A DNA stretch of 64,000 bases, taken from the NCBI RefSeq assembly GCF_018595675.2, contig NZ_CP092333.1, positions 4,674,001 through 4,738,000 of the forward strand, in the 5' to 3' direction. The notes beneath the pieces are model-generated. The model was not told where the DNA came from and did not search any database. It worked only from the letters and a program-made list of their open reading frames with translations. Below are positions 1-8,920 of this stretch, piece after piece. Every line of letters begins with the position of its first letter. The stretch's first letter is position 1. Made by a program: the position numbers and the translations under genes. This stretch comes from Flavihumibacter fluvii. Its GTDB lineage: Bacteria; Bacteroidota; Bacteroidia; Chitinophagales; Chitinophagaceae.

Positions 1-95
1 CACCCGACCCGGACCAGGCTTGGATTTTTAATTCCTGGAAAGGAAAGGATCCCCGTATTCCACTGGTTACAGCTGCAATGAATGTTCCTTCCTGA
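1..95 (+). CDS. iolB: C-terminal end of probable 5-deoxy-glucuronate isomerase (partial)
   Basis: An open frame enters from the left edge and stops with TGA at 93-95. It encodes about 30 residues, including PDPDQAWIF and DPRIPLV. IolB proteins as I recall them end in a similar D-P-D/A-x-x-W ... DPR-x-P pattern, and the next genes are iolC, iolD, iolA, iolE and iolG, so this is most likely the tail of iolB. IolB isomerises 5-deoxy-glucuronate to 5-dehydro-2-deoxy-gluconate, the substrate of the IolC kinase encoded 24 bases downstream. Only the tail is visible, so the call rests largely on context. Confidence 0.55.
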   Translation, partial: PDPDQAWIFNSWKGKDPRIPLVTAAMNVPS

Positions 96-119
96 TGACC
101 AAACAGAACAACAAATAAC

Positions 120-1118
120 ATGGATATTTTAACTATTGGCCGGTCTTCCATTGATCTTTATTCCCAGGATATTGGCGCCGATTTTGTGGACATCACCGGC
201 TTCAATGCATTTGTAGGGGGATCCCCATTAAATATTGCTGTTGGCACACAGCGCCTGGGCCTGCAGGCTGCATTACTCACCGCTGTTGGTAATGATAAAA
301 TCGGAGATTTCATCCTGCATTTTTTACAGAAGGAAAAAGTAAGTACGGCCTTCATTCCAACGATACCGGGTGCCCGGACAAGTGCGGTGGTGTTGGGTAT
401 TGAACCCCCCGACCGGTTCCCACTGGTGTATTATCGTGAAAATGCTGCTGATAGCCAGATAACCATTGACCATGTAAACGCTGCCGGAATAAAGAATTTT
501 AAACTGGTTGAAATATCCGGTACTGCGCTGAATATGGAGCCTTCGCGCAGCGCGGTTTTTTTTGCTGTTGAACAAGCTGTTGAGCAAGGTGTTCAGGTGG
601 TCCTGGATATCGATTTCAGGGCCGACCAGTGGCAGGATATCAGGTCATTCGGGTTGATGGTCCGCGCAATATTGCCAAAAGTTGATATTGCCATCGGCAC
701 TGAAGAAGAAATACTGGCTGCTACTTTGGTGGATATTTCTTCTGTAGCCATTGCGCACCAGCAAATTTCAGCCCCTGAAGTAAAAGGCGACCTGGATTCC
801 GCTATCCAAAAGATACTGGATACAGGGGTAAAAGTGTTGGTGGTAAAAAAAGGTGCGAATGGCGTAACGATTTACCGGAAAGATGCAGCACCGGTTGATG
901 TACCTGGTTTTCCTGTTGAAGTATTAAATGTGTTAGGCGCCGGTGATGCATTTGCAAGTGGGTTTATATATGGCCATTTGCAGGGCTGGGACCTGTATAA
1001 AGCCTGTCGCATGGGGAATGCCAGCGGTGCATGGGTGGTGCAAAAACCTGGGTGCGCCAATGATATGCCCACCTTGCAGGAAGTGATGGCATTAATAGAA
1101 TCAAGAGGTGGATTTTGA
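120..1118 (+). CDS. iolC: 5-dehydro-2-deoxygluconokinase (PfkB family)
   Basis: A 332-residue PfkB/ribokinase-fold sugar kinase that phosphorylates 5-dehydro-2-deoxy-gluconate in cytosolic myo-inositol catabolism. The N-terminus has the substrate-side motif MDILTIGRSSIDLY and the glycine-rich FVGGSPLNIA (about residues 31-40). The C-terminal part has the PfkB signature with the anion hole and catalytic aspartate, NVLGAGDAFASGF (about 269-281). Length is normal for single-domain IolC; there is no fused DUF2090 aldolase-like domain, which some IolC proteins carry. It starts 24 bases after the probable iolB stop. The long frame that opens inside its last codons belongs to iolD, whose real start is probably downstream of the iolC stop. 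Confidence 0.93.
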   Translation: MDILTIGRSSIDLYSQDIGADFVDITGFNAFVGGSPLNIAVGTQRLGLQAALLTAVGNDKIGDFILHFLQKEKVSTAFIPTIPGARTSAVVLGIEPPDRFPLVYYRENAADSQITIDHVNAAGIKNFKLVEISGTALNMEPSRSAVFFAVEQAVEQGVQVVLDIDFRADQWQDIRSFGLMVRAILPKVDIAIGTEEEILAATLVDISSVAIAHQQISAPEVKGDLDSAIQKILDTGVKVLVVKKGANGVTIYRKDAAPVDVPGFPVEVLNVLGAGDAFASGFIYGHLQGWDLYKACRMGNASGAWVVQKPGCANDMPTLQEVMALIESRGGF

Positions 1119-1167
1119 GGAAGACAGTCAACAAAAAATAATCATTCCAACTTTAAACTACAGGCAT

Positions 1168-3030
1168 ATGGCCACTAAAACGAAACGGTTAACCACTGCG
1201 CAGGCAACAATATTATTTCTGCAAAACCAATATGTGTCACGGGATGGAAAAGAACAGCCATTCTTTGGCGGTTGCTTTGGCATATTCGGACATGGCAATG
1301 TCGCCGGGATTGGGCAAGCCCTTGCGCAGTATCCTTCTTTTAAATATTATCAAAGCCGGAATGAGCAGGCAATGGTACATACTGCTATTGCATATGCTAA
1401 AACAAAGAACCGGCTCGGTGCTTTAGCCTGCACCACATCAATTGGTCCGGGTGCAACAAATATGATCACCGGAGCAGCAACGGCAACCATCAACCGAATT
1501 CCGGTTTTATTGTTGCCGGGCGATATTTTTGCTAACCGGCAGGTTGCACCAGTTTTACAGCAACTGGAGAGCAATTCATCACAGGATATTTCGGTGAATG
1601 ATTGTTTTAAGCCGGTATCAAAATACTGGGACCGGATCAATCGCCCGGAACAACTCATTTCTGCATTGCCCGAAGCGATGCGGGTACTGACCTCACCAGT
1701 AGAAACCGGGGCGGTAACCATTTGCATGCCGCAGGATGTGCAGGCCGAGGCCTATGACTATCCTGTCAGCTTTTTTGAAAAAAGGGTATGGCCTGTTCAA
1801 CGACTTCGTCCGGATAAGCAATCCATACTCCAGGCAATCACCGCTATTAAAAATGCCAAAAAGCCAATTATCATTGCCGGTGGTGGTGTGCTTTACAGTG
1901 AAGCAACCCCGGAGTTGAAAAAACTGGTAAATGCAACGGGGATTCCGGTTGCCGAAACCTTTGCCGGGAAAGGAAGCCTTCGCTATGATGAGCCACAGAA
2001 CCTGGGCGCAGCGGGTGTAACAGGCACTCCGGGTGCAATAGCCATGGCAGCAGCTGCCGATGTGGTGATCGGTATAGGAACGCGGTATACAGATTTCACG
2101 TCGATCTCAGAAGCTGCATTTCAAAACAAGTCGGTGCAATTTGTGAATATTAATGTTGCAGAGTTTGATGCGTTTAAAAATTCTGCGATCCCGGTTGTGG
2201 GTGACGCGAAAGAGGTATTGAAGGAATTGATCACTTTGCTCAAGGATTACAAGGTACCTGTTGGCTATCGTAACCAGGTGGAGAAATACAATAAACAGTG
2301 GGACAAGCAGGTGGAATCTGTTTACCAGTACAGGCATGGTGTTCCCATGAGCCAGGGTGAAATAATTGGCGCTGTAAATGACGCAAGTGCGGAAAAGGAT
2401 ATGGTGCTATGTGCTGCGGGAAGTTTGCCCGGAGACCTGCATAAACTTTGGAGGACGCGCAATCCCAAGGGTTTTCACCTGGAGTATGGTTATTCCTGCA
2501 TGGGTTATGAAATAGCAGGCGGGCTTGGCGCAAAAATGGCTGACCCATCCCGGGAAGTGTATGTTATGGTGGGTGATGGCAGCTACCTGATGCTGGCACA
2601 GGAAATTATTACCGCCATCCAGGAAGGAATTAAGCTAACGATAATACTCATCAACAATAATGGATATGCCAGTATTGGTGGTTTGTCGACCTCGCTGGGA
2701 ACTGAAGGATTTGGAACAAAATACCTGTACAGGAACCCGAAAACGGGGCAGCTAAATGGTGACTACCTACCAGTTGATTTAGCGGCCAATGCTGCCAGTA
2801 TGGGCGCAACAGTAATAAAGGCGGAAGATTTTACCGCTTTGAAATCGGCACTGGAAGAAGCAAAAAAGATAAAAAATACCACGGTGATTTATGTGGAAGC
2901 CGATCGTAACCATCGGGTGGGTGGTTATGCCTGGTGGGAAGTTCCTGTGGCACAGGTATCTACCAGTAAAAAAGTACAGGAAGCATTGGCAAAGCTGACA
3001 AAAAACAAAACCACGCAGAAAAGTTATTAG
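1168..3030 (+). CDS. iolD: 3D-(3,5/4)-trihydroxycyclohexane-1,2-dione hydrolase
   Basis: A thiamine-diphosphate-dependent enzyme of 620 residues that opens the ring of the trione-derived intermediate to 5-deoxy-glucuronate, the substrate of IolB. The frame is open from 1108, but I chose ATG 1168 because the protein then begins MATKTKRLTTAQA, matching the usual IolD N-terminus (RLTTAQAL...). The earlier start would add 20 unlike residues and overlap iolC. Visible features are FGIFGHGNVAGIG (about 37-49), the expected ThDP-activating glutamate in QSRNEQ (E66), and the metal/ThDP motif GDGS at 469-472 followed by the NNN segment. It lies 49 bases after iolC and 25 before mmsA, consistent with one transcript. 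Confidence 0.93.
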   Translation: MATKTKRLTTAQATILFLQNQYVSRDGKEQPFFGGCFGIFGHGNVAGIGQALAQYPSFKYYQSRNEQAMVHTAIAYAKTKNRLGALACTTSIGPGATNMITGAATATINRIPVLLLPGDIFANRQVAPVLQQLESNSSQDISVNDCFKPVSKYWDRINRPEQLISALPEAMRVLTSPVETGAVTICMPQDVQAEAYDYPVSFFEKRVWPVQRLRPDKQSILQAITAIKNAKKPIIIAGGGVLYSEATPELKKLVNATGIPVAETFAGKGSLRYDEPQNLGAAGVTGTPGAIAMAAAADVVIGIGTRYTDFTSISEAAFQNKSVQFVNINVAEFDAFKNSAIPVVGDAKEVLKELITLLKDYKVPVGYRNQVEKYNKQWDKQVESVYQYRHGVPMSQGEIIGAVNDASAEKDMVLCAAGSLPGDLHKLWRTRNPKGFHLEYGYSCMGYEIAGGLGAKMADPSREVYVMVGDGSYLMLAQEIITAIQEGIKLTIILINNNGYASIGGLSTSLGTEGFGTKYLYRNPKTGQLNGDYLPVDLAANAASMGATVIKAEDFTALKSALEEAKKIKNTTVIYVEADRNHRVGGYAWWEVPVAQVSTSKKVQEALAKLTKNKTTQKSY

Positions 3031-3055
3031 TCGAATTATTTAAATACATCTAATT

Positions 3056-4528
3056 ATGAAAGCATTACAGAATTATATCAACGGGCAATGGGTGGACAGT
3101 AACTGTTCCGCTACCATCAATGTTGTAAATCCAGCCACGCAGGAAGTGCTGGCGAAGGTGCCCTTTGGTGATGATACAAGAAAAGATATTGATGCTGCAG
3201 TGGCTGCAGCACACCAGGCTTACCTTGAGTGGAAGAACGTCCCCGTACTGCGCAGGATACAGCCGCTCTTTAAATTAAAACAATTACTGGAAGAGAATCG
3301 CGAAGAAATCAGCCGGCTGATCACCCTGGAATGTGGCAAAACCCTGGCCGAGTCGAATGGTGAAATACAAAGGGCCATAGAGAATGTGGAAGTGGCTTGC
3401 GGCACACCGATGTTGATGCAAAGTGAATTCCTTGAAAATGTGGCAACCGGGATCGATGAGTTCGTCATTCGCCAGCCGCTGGGTGTTACAGCCTGTATAG
3501 CGCCATTTAATTTTCCGGCGATGATCAGTTTTTGGTTTTTACCCTATGCCATCGCGACGGGAAACAGTATGGTGGTGAAACCATCTGAAAAAGTACCGTT
3601 GACCATGATGAAAATTTTCGAAATATTAAACCAGTTGGATTTACCAAAGGGGGTAATTAATATGGTGCATGGAGGAAAAGCATCAGTAGACGGGCTATTG
3701 GAAAATCCCGGTGTAAAATCGATCAGTTTTGTAGGCAGCACAGCCGTTGCAAAATACATTTATGCAACGGGCACAGCCAATGGGAAAAGGGTCCAGGCGC
3801 AGGGCGGCGCTAAAAACCCGGTAGTGATCTTGCCTGATGCAGACATAGACATCACCACCCAGATTATTACGGACAGTGTGTATGGTTGTGCGGGCCAGCG
3901 TTGTCTTGCTGCATCTGTTGTAATTACGGTAGAGGATAGCGGTAAGATCAAGGAATCCCTTTATGAATCTGCAAAAGCCAGGTCAGTCGGTTATGGCATG
4001 GAAGCGGGAATAGATATGGGTCCGGTCATCAGTCATGAAAGTAAATCAAGGATTGAAAGCCTGATTGATAAAGGTGTTGCGGAAGGGGGTTCTGTTTTAT
4101 TAGATGGCAGGAATAAAAAAGTATCCGGATTTGAACAGGGAAATTTTATTAGTCCTACAATTTTAGAAAACCTTTCACTGACCGGTGAGCTGATTAAAAC
4201 AGAAATTTTCGGCCCGGTGATGAGCCTTTTGCACATGAAGACAGTGGATGAAGCCATTGCCTTTATAAATAAAGGGACATATGGTAATATGGCCTGTCTT
4301 TTTACCAGCAGTGGTAGTAGTGCCCGGAAATTCCGCAATGAGGTTATGGCCGGCAATGTTGGGATCAACATTGGTATAGCCGCTCCAATGGCACAATTTC
4401 CGTTTAGCGGATGGAAGGATAGTTTCTTTGGCGACCTGCATGGACAAGGTAAGCACGCCATTGAATTTTTTACACAAACAAAAGTTGTAGTGGAACGCTG
4501 GCCAAAGGAATGGGCAAGGAAATTCTAA
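3056..4528 (+). CDS. mmsA: CoA-acylating methylmalonate/malonate-semialdehyde dehydrogenase
   Basis: A 490-residue aldehyde dehydrogenase (IolA/MmsA type) that converts malonate semialdehyde to acetyl-CoA, or methylmalonate semialdehyde to propionyl-CoA, using NAD and CoA. The N-terminus NYINGQWVDS and the segment IAPFNFPAMI are typical of this subfamily. The catalytic cysteine lies in CAGQRCLA (C283), and the usual glutamate-to-asparagine-type change in the CoA-dependent group fits the segment QGGAKNPVVI. In this operon it would be the last step of inositol breakdown (iolA). It begins 25 bases after iolD. Confidence 0.93.
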   Translation: MKALQNYINGQWVDSNCSATINVVNPATQEVLAKVPFGDDTRKDIDAAVAAAHQAYLEWKNVPVLRRIQPLFKLKQLLEENREEISRLITLECGKTLAESNGEIQRAIENVEVACGTPMLMQSEFLENVATGIDEFVIRQPLGVTACIAPFNFPAMISFWFLPYAIATGNSMVVKPSEKVPLTMMKIFEILNQLDLPKGVINMVHGGKASVDGLLENPGVKSISFVGSTAVAKYIYATGTANGKRVQAQGGAKNPVVILPDADIDITTQIITDSVYGCAGQRCLAASVVITVEDSGKIKESLYESAKARSVGYGMEAGIDMGPVISHESKSRIESLIDKGVAEGGSVLLDGRNKKVSGFEQGNFISPTILENLSLTGELIKTEIFGPVMSLLHMKTVDEAIAFINKGTYGNMACLFTSSGSSARKFRNEVMAGNVGINIGIAAPMAQFPFSGWKDSFFGDLHGQGKHAIEFFTQTKVVVERWPKEWARKF

Positions 4529-4563
4529 GGGAAGTTTTTTTTAATTGTCGCAAAAAATAAAAG

Positions 4564-5478
4564 ATGACTATACAGAAAATGAAAATTGCAAATGCACCTT
4601 GCAGCTGGGGGGTTTTGGAATTTGAATTGGAAGGAGAAGCGATTGGCTACCAGCAGGTATTAGACGAAATTGCTGCTACTGGTTATGCCGGGACTGAGTT
4701 AGGTGATTGGGGATTCATGCCCACCGATCCTGCCCAGTTGCACAATGTCGTAAATAAAAGAGGACTTGACCTTTTAGGTGCTTTTGTGCCAGTAGCATTA
4801 GCAGATGAGTCAGCGTTGCCCGAAGGGATAGAGCGAGCGTTGAAGACCGCCGGATTGATGCATGCAGCAGGATATCCCCATGCGTTTATTGTATTGGCCG
4901 ATAACAATGGAACGGTTCCGGAAAGGACCCGGAATGCCGGAAGGATCCAGGCGGATCAATTGTTATCTCCGGCACAATACAAAACCATTGCAAAAGGTGC
5001 AGATGCATTAGCTGCGGCAGTAAAGGAAAAATATGGCATGCGTACTGTATTCCACCACCATGGCGCCGGTTATGTTGAAACGCCACAGGAAATTGACTGG
5101 TTATTAGAATTTACCGATCCACAATTAGTTGGACTCTGTTTTGATACCGGCCATTACAGGTTAGGCGGTGGAAATGAACCGCTGGCAGCCCTGGAGAAAT
5201 ATTATGATCGGGTATGGCATGTTCATTTTAAGGATTTTAGTCCGGGTGTAGCACAGCAAGCAGCTGCAAATAATTGGGACTATTTTGAATCTGTGCGAAA
5301 TGGTATTTTCTGTGAACTGGGAAAAGGGGATGTGCCATTTGGTGCCATCAGCCAGTTCCTTAAAAGTAAGAACTACGATGGCTGGATTGTAGTAGAACAG
5401 GATGTATTGCCAGGAATGGGCGAACCTAAAATTTGTGCGCAACACAACCGCGATTATTTAAAAAGCATTGGACTGTAA
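4564..5478 (+). CDS. iolE: Myo-inosose-2 dehydratase
   Basis: A 304-residue xylose-isomerase-like TIM-barrel protein that dehydrates 2-keto-myo-inositol (scyllo-inosose) to the diketone used by IolD. The N-terminus contains ANAPCSWGVLEFE, very characteristic of IolE. Metal-site motifs include FHHHGAGYVET (about residues 161-171) and CFDTGHY (about 193-199), then WHVHFKDF. The length matches the family. It lies 35 bases after mmsA and 32 before the chosen iolG start. Confidence 0.93.
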   Translation: MTIQKMKIANAPCSWGVLEFELEGEAIGYQQVLDEIAATGYAGTELGDWGFMPTDPAQLHNVVNKRGLDLLGAFVPVALADESALPEGIERALKTAGLMHAAGYPHAFIVLADNNGTVPERTRNAGRIQADQLLSPAQYKTIAKGADALAAAVKEKYGMRTVFHHHGAGYVETPQEIDWLLEFTDPQLVGLCFDTGHYRLGGGNEPLAALEKYYDRVWHVHFKDFSPGVAQQAAANNWDYFESVRNGIFCELGKGDVPFGAISQFLKSKNYDGWIVVEQDVLPGMGEPKICAQHNRDYLKSIGL

Positions 5479-5510
5479 ATCTCACAAAATTCTTTAATCT
5501 GATTATTAAT

Positions 5511-6530
5511 ATGAAAAAAGTTAACATCGCCATTTTGGGTGTCGGAAGAATCGGGAAAATTCATTTAAAGAATTTACTCCGGCATTTTACAGGCGTTAAC
5601 GTGGTTGCAGTTGCTGACATCAATTACCCTGCAGAGGAATTTAAAAAAGAGTTCCGGGAAGTGTTATTTTCCAACCAGCCAACCGATATCGTATCCCTCC
5701 CTGAGGTAGAAGCAGTAATAATTTGCACGCCAACCAGTTCACATGCAGCCATGATTGAAATGGCCGTTAAAGCAGGTAAGCATATCTTTTGCGAAAAGCC
5801 GGTAGATCTTTCCCTGGAAAGGACCAGGGCGCTTGTGGAAATGGCGAAAACTGCCGGAGTAAAACTAATGCTTGGTTTTAACCGTCGGTTCGATCCGGAT
5901 TTTTTACAGGCAAGGAAGAATATCCTGGAGGGGCGTATCGGCGATGTACAGGTAGTTAAGATAACGAGCCGCGATCCGGGATTGCCACCGCTTGATTATA
6001 TTAAGAATTCCGGCGGCTTGTTTATGGATATGGCCATTCATGATTTTGATATGGCCCGTTATATGATGGGTAAGGAAGTGAAGGAAGTGTATGCCAAGGG
6101 TCTGGTATTGGTGGATAAGCAGGTTGCAGCTGCAGGCGATATCGATACTGCCCTTACGACCCTTGTATTTGAAGACGGCACGTATGCGGTAATAGACAAT
6201 AGCCGGAAAGCAATATACGGGTATGACCAACGCATTGAAATATTTGGGAATAAGGGGATGATCCAGGTGGATAATAATTTGCATAACCGAAATATTGTGT
6301 ATGATCAAAATGGGATACACCATGCATTACCGCTGGACTTTTTTATGGACCGGTATGCCGCATCTTACCTCAATGAAATGCAATATTTTATGGATGCACT
6401 AAGTAATGATGCAGCCTTGCCTGTTAGTGGTGAAGACGGACTAAAGGCCACTGTTATTGCTGTTGCGGCGAAGAAATCAGTCGCTGAAGGACGCCCTGTG
6501 ATGATCAGTGAAATCTTGTCTACCCTCTAA
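5511..6530 (+). CDS. iolG: Inositol 2-dehydrogenase (Gfo/Idh/MocA family)
   Basis: A 339-residue NAD(P)-dependent oxidoreductase that would oxidise myo-inositol to scyllo-inosose, the entry step of the pathway. The frame is open from 5433 inside iolE, but ATG 5511 gives the standard start MKKVNIAILGVGRIG with the Rossmann motif G-x-G-x-x-G at 10-15. The family motif EKP is at 95-97. D173 and H177 in FMDMAIHDFD fit the proton-relay and substrate residues of IolG. Gfo/Idh/MocA enzymes vary in substrate (myo-, scyllo- or chiro-inositol). The inositol assignment rests on IolG-like residues plus the operon. Confidence 0.87.
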   Translation: MKKVNIAILGVGRIGKIHLKNLLRHFTGVNVVAVADINYPAEEFKKEFREVLFSNQPTDIVSLPEVEAVIICTPTSSHAAMIEMAVKAGKHIFCEKPVDLSLERTRALVEMAKTAGVKLMLGFNRRFDPDFLQARKNILEGRIGDVQVVKITSRDPGLPPLDYIKNSGGLFMDMAIHDFDMARYMMGKEVKEVYAKGLVLVDKQVAAAGDIDTALTTLVFEDGTYAVIDNSRKAIYGYDQRIEIFGNKGMIQVDNNLHNRNIVYDQNGIHHALPLDFFMDRYAASYLNEMQYFMDALSNDAALPVSGEDGLKATVIAVAAKKSVAEGRPVMISEILSTL

Positions 6531-6558
6531 GGGTTATGTCCTTCCGGGTTTGTAAATT

Positions 6559-7620
6559 ATGACCAAGAAAACTTCAATAAAAGATATTGCCGCGAAGGCG
6601 GGCGTATCATTTACAACGGTATCGATCGTATTGAATGGCCGTGCCAATGAAATGAAGATCAGTGATGCCATGGCGCAGAAAGTGCTAGGCCTGGCAAAAA
6701 AAATGAACTACCGGCCCAACCATTTTGCGAAGGGCCTTCGCACCGGAAAGACGAATACGATAGGTTTAGTTGTTGATGATATTTCCAATTATTTTTTTGG
6801 GCACCTGGCAAAGATCGTAGAAGAGGAGGCTGATAAACTGGGCTACACGGTGATGTTCTGTAGCAGTGAGAATAATGAAGGGAAATCCCGGAATATATTA
6901 AATATGCTTGTTGATAAGCAAATGGATGGCTATATCATAGCGCCAACTATCTCCATGCTTCCGGAACTGGAGAACCTGGTAAAGGAAAAAAAGCCAGCAG
7001 TTTTGATAGATCGGTTTTATCCGCAATTAGACACCAGTTATGTAACCATCGATAATATAAAAGGCAGCCTTGATGCGATAAATTACCTTGCGAAAAAAGG
7101 GCTTAAGAATATTGCCCTGGTAACAAATGATACCGACCAGCTCCAGATGATGCAAAGATTTAACGGTTATGCGGAAGGCCTGAAGAATAATAACCTGCCC
7201 TTTAATAAAGCGCTGGTAAAAAAAATTCAATTTGGTGTCACAGAGGCAAGGGTAGTAAAAGATATCAGGCAATTTTTAGCAAAAGCGGATGGTAAGGTTG
7301 ATGCCATATTTTTCACGTCGAATAATTTAGGCATAGCCGGCCTGGAAGCATTGCGTATACTTGGAAAAAAGGTTCCGGACGATATCTCGGTGCTGTGTTT
7401 TGATGATAATGATTTGTTCCGCCTGGGTACGCCTGGTATCACTGTAGTTTCGCAGCCAATTAAGGCAATCGCCAGGAAAGCAGTTGAATTGCTGGTAGCA
7501 CAAATCAATAATACCCAGTCAGTTACAGAACATGTTGTTTTATCCACCAACATGGTTGAAAGGGAATCAGTGGTGCCTGGGGACTTCCCGGTACTGAAAT
7601 TTCCAAACCACTTAAAATAG
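6559..7620 (+). CDS. LacI-family transcriptional regulator
   Basis: A 353-residue LacI/GalR regulator. The N-terminal helix-turn-helix (residues 5-27, SIKDIAAKAGVSFTTVSIVLNG split over two helices) is followed by the hinge helix YRPNHFAKGLRTGKT (about 52-66) and a periplasmic-binding-protein-like effector domain. It follows iolG by 28 bases on the same strand, so it is probably co-transcribed and probably controls the inositol genes. The effector is not visible from sequence. In Bacillus the inositol regulator IolR is of the DeoR type, so a LacI-type regulator here would be a non-orthologous solution. Confidence 0.88.
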   Translation: MTKKTSIKDIAAKAGVSFTTVSIVLNGRANEMKISDAMAQKVLGLAKKMNYRPNHFAKGLRTGKTNTIGLVVDDISNYFFGHLAKIVEEEADKLGYTVMFCSSENNEGKSRNILNMLVDKQMDGYIIAPTISMLPELENLVKEKKPAVLIDRFYPQLDTSYVTIDNIKGSLDAINYLAKKGLKNIALVTNDTDQLQMMQRFNGYAEGLKNNNLPFNKALVKKIQFGVTEARVVKDIRQFLAKADGKVDAIFFTSNNLGIAGLEALRILGKKVPDDISVLCFDDNDLFRLGTPGITVVSQPIKAIARKAVELLVAQINNTQSVTEHVVLSTNMVERESVVPGDFPVLKFPNHLK

Positions 7621-7624
7621 GGCC

Positions 7625-7654
7625 TTGTGCAAAAGCGATTTTGCCTTAATTTCG
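7625..7654 (+). promoter_or_regulatory. Probable promoter of the tRNA-Arg gene
   Basis: TTG at 7625-7627 is separated by 19 bases from TAATTTCG at 7647-7654. This is one mismatch from the Bacteroidota housekeeping form TTG-N19..23-TAnnTTTG. Transcription would start near 7658-7662, upstream of the leader hairpin and the tRNA. Confidence 0.5.
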
Positions 7655-7663
7655 CCCCTCCTT

Positions 7664-7708
7664 AGATTATTCCATCCGCCAGGTACCATCCGGCAGGTGC
7701 AATAATCT
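7664..7708 (+). repeat. Hairpin leader containing a copy of a short palindromic repeat
   Basis: An 8-bp perfect inverted repeat (AGATTATT 7664-7671, AATAATCT 7701-7708) encloses 29 bases holding two imperfect direct copies of CCATCCGNCAGGTN. The inner core, ATCCGCCAGGTACCATCC, closely resembles sequences at 26453 and 29621. It lies between the putative tRNA promoter and the tRNA, so it would be transcribed as a 5' leader. It also follows the regulator stop by about 45 bases and could act as its terminator, though no T-run follows. Confidence 0.5.
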
Positions 7709-7716
7709 GAAGAAAT

Positions 7717-7788
7717 GGCCTTGTAGTACAATGGATAGTATAAGAGTTTCCGAAGCTCCAGATCCAGGTTCGATTCCTGGCGAGGCCA
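7717..7788 (+). tRNA. tRNA-Arg (anticodon CCG)
   Basis: A 72-base cloverleaf. The acceptor stem is GGCCTTG (7717-7723) paired with CGAGGCC (7781-7787) with one G-T pair, then discriminator A. The D stem is GTAC/GTAT, the anticodon loop TTCCGAA gives anticodon CCG with U33 and A37, and the T arm is CCAGG-TTCGATT-CCTGG. The variable loop has four bases. The first anticodon-stem pair is an A-C mismatch; the other four pair. The following bases are CC, but a full CCA is not encoded at the 3' end. Confidence 0.93.
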
Positions 7789-7919
7789 CCTCTCGAAGCA
7801 TTGATTTTTAACATATCAATTAGCCAATACAGATATAATTGGTTAAATTACTATACTGACCGGTAAATTTCCTAATAGGTTGGTTTATAATAGCCCACAA
7901 TAAGGTAACTTCCCAATTT
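7789..7919. other. Intergenic stretch between tRNA and glycosyltransferase cluster
   Basis: This AT-rich stretch holds no gene. It contains an imperfect inverted repeat, ATTAGCCAAT (7819-7828) and ATTGGTTAAA (7838-7847), which could be an operator for the downstream polysaccharide genes, but nothing else supports that. No direct repeat of the tRNA 3' end was found downstream, so no attachment site is claimed. Confidence 0.25.
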
Positions 7920-8912
7920 ATGATTGAACGGACGCCGCAAACACCTCCTGTAATTAAGCCGGTCGAATCTGTTGAGAGACCTCTCTGGTCAGTAATGATA
8001 CCTTCTTACAATTGCCTTGAGTTTTTACGGGATGCTATAGAGAGTGTGCTTGTCCAGGATCTGGGCCCTGAAAAAATGCAGATCGAAGTCATTGACGATG
8101 CCAGTACAGAAGGAGATGTTGAAGCATTGGTAAAGGAAGTTGGTAAGGGGCGGGTGAGCTTTTTCCGCCAGGAGACGAACGTGGGCAGTTTACGGAATTT
8201 CGAGACCTGCCTCAACCGTTCCAGGGGATATTATATTCATTTATTGCATGGTGATGACATGGTAAAGCCTGGTTTTTATATGGAGATAGGGCGGCTCTTT
8301 GCAGAATTTCCAACAATTGGCGCTGCATTTTGCAAGAACTCCTTTATGAATAAATATGGCAATGAGCTGACCATATCTGGAAGTGTGCTTGAACATCCGG
8401 GAATTATACCCAACTGGTTGGAGCAGATATCTCTGATAAATCTTTGCCAGCCGCCAGCAGTTGTTGTAAAAAGGAGTGTCTACGAACACCTTGGCAGTTT
8501 TTTTGCCGGCCATTATGGGGAGGATTGGGAAATGTGGTGTCGTATTGCTGCAAACTATGAAGTGGCCTATACCCCAAAGTGCCTGGCTATGTATCGTTCT
8601 CACCCAGAAAACATTACCACCCGATCACATATGTCCGGGCAAAGCATCCGTGACATTGAAACATTCATAAATATCATACAGGGCTACCTACCAGCAGAAA
8701 AAAGAAGGAAAATCAAGCATGGCGCAAAACGAAACTTTTCAAACCTTTTTTCCATCGTAGCGTCCAAAAATTTTTATGGTGACCAGAAACGGTACCTGAA
8801 TCTGGCCTATAAGTCTTTTATGCTGGACCAAAATAAGACGACCATACTATTTCTTACCCGGATAGTGTTGAGCTACCTTACACAACCCGGTGAATCCAAA
8901 ACAAAGCAATAA
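7920..8912 (+). CDS. Family 2 glycosyltransferase
   Basis: A 330-residue GT-A fold glycosyltransferase, presumably adding a sugar to a cell-surface glycan at the cytosolic face of the membrane. The N-terminus WSVMIPSYNC (23-32) is the nucleotide-sugar-binding start of the GT2 fold. DD at 59-60, the D-x-D-type HGDD (110-113) and GEDWEMW (200-206) supply the metal and catalytic acidic residues. There is no membrane segment. It is closely similar to the next gene over its whole length (same DDAST, LLHGDD, KPGFY and GEDWEMW blocks), so the pair arose by tandem duplication. It is the first gene of a packed five-gene run. Confidence 0.88.
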   Translation: MIERTPQTPPVIKPVESVERPLWSVMIPSYNCLEFLRDAIESVLVQDLGPEKMQIEVIDDASTEGDVEALVKEVGKGRVSFFRQETNVGSLRNFETCLNRSRGYYIHLLHGDDMVKPGFYMEIGRLFAEFPTIGAAFCKNSFMNKYGNELTISGSVLEHPGIIPNWLEQISLINLCQPPAVVVKRSVYEHLGSFFAGHYGEDWEMWCRIAANYEVAYTPKCLAMYRSHPENITTRSHMSGQSIRDIETFINIIQGYLPAEKRRKIKHGAKRNFSNLFSIVASKNFYGDQKRYLNLAYKSFMLDQNKTTILFLTRIVLSYLTQPGESKTKQ

Positions 8913-8920
8913 AGCCTTCA

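Noticed and set aside
1108-1167. Longer N-terminus for IolD starting inside iolC
   Set aside because: The added 20 residues are not like the family; the IolD pattern starts at the ATG at 1168.
7717-7919. Genomic-island attachment site at the tRNA-Arg gene
   Set aside because: No integrase and no direct repeat of the tRNA 3' end were found within the window.
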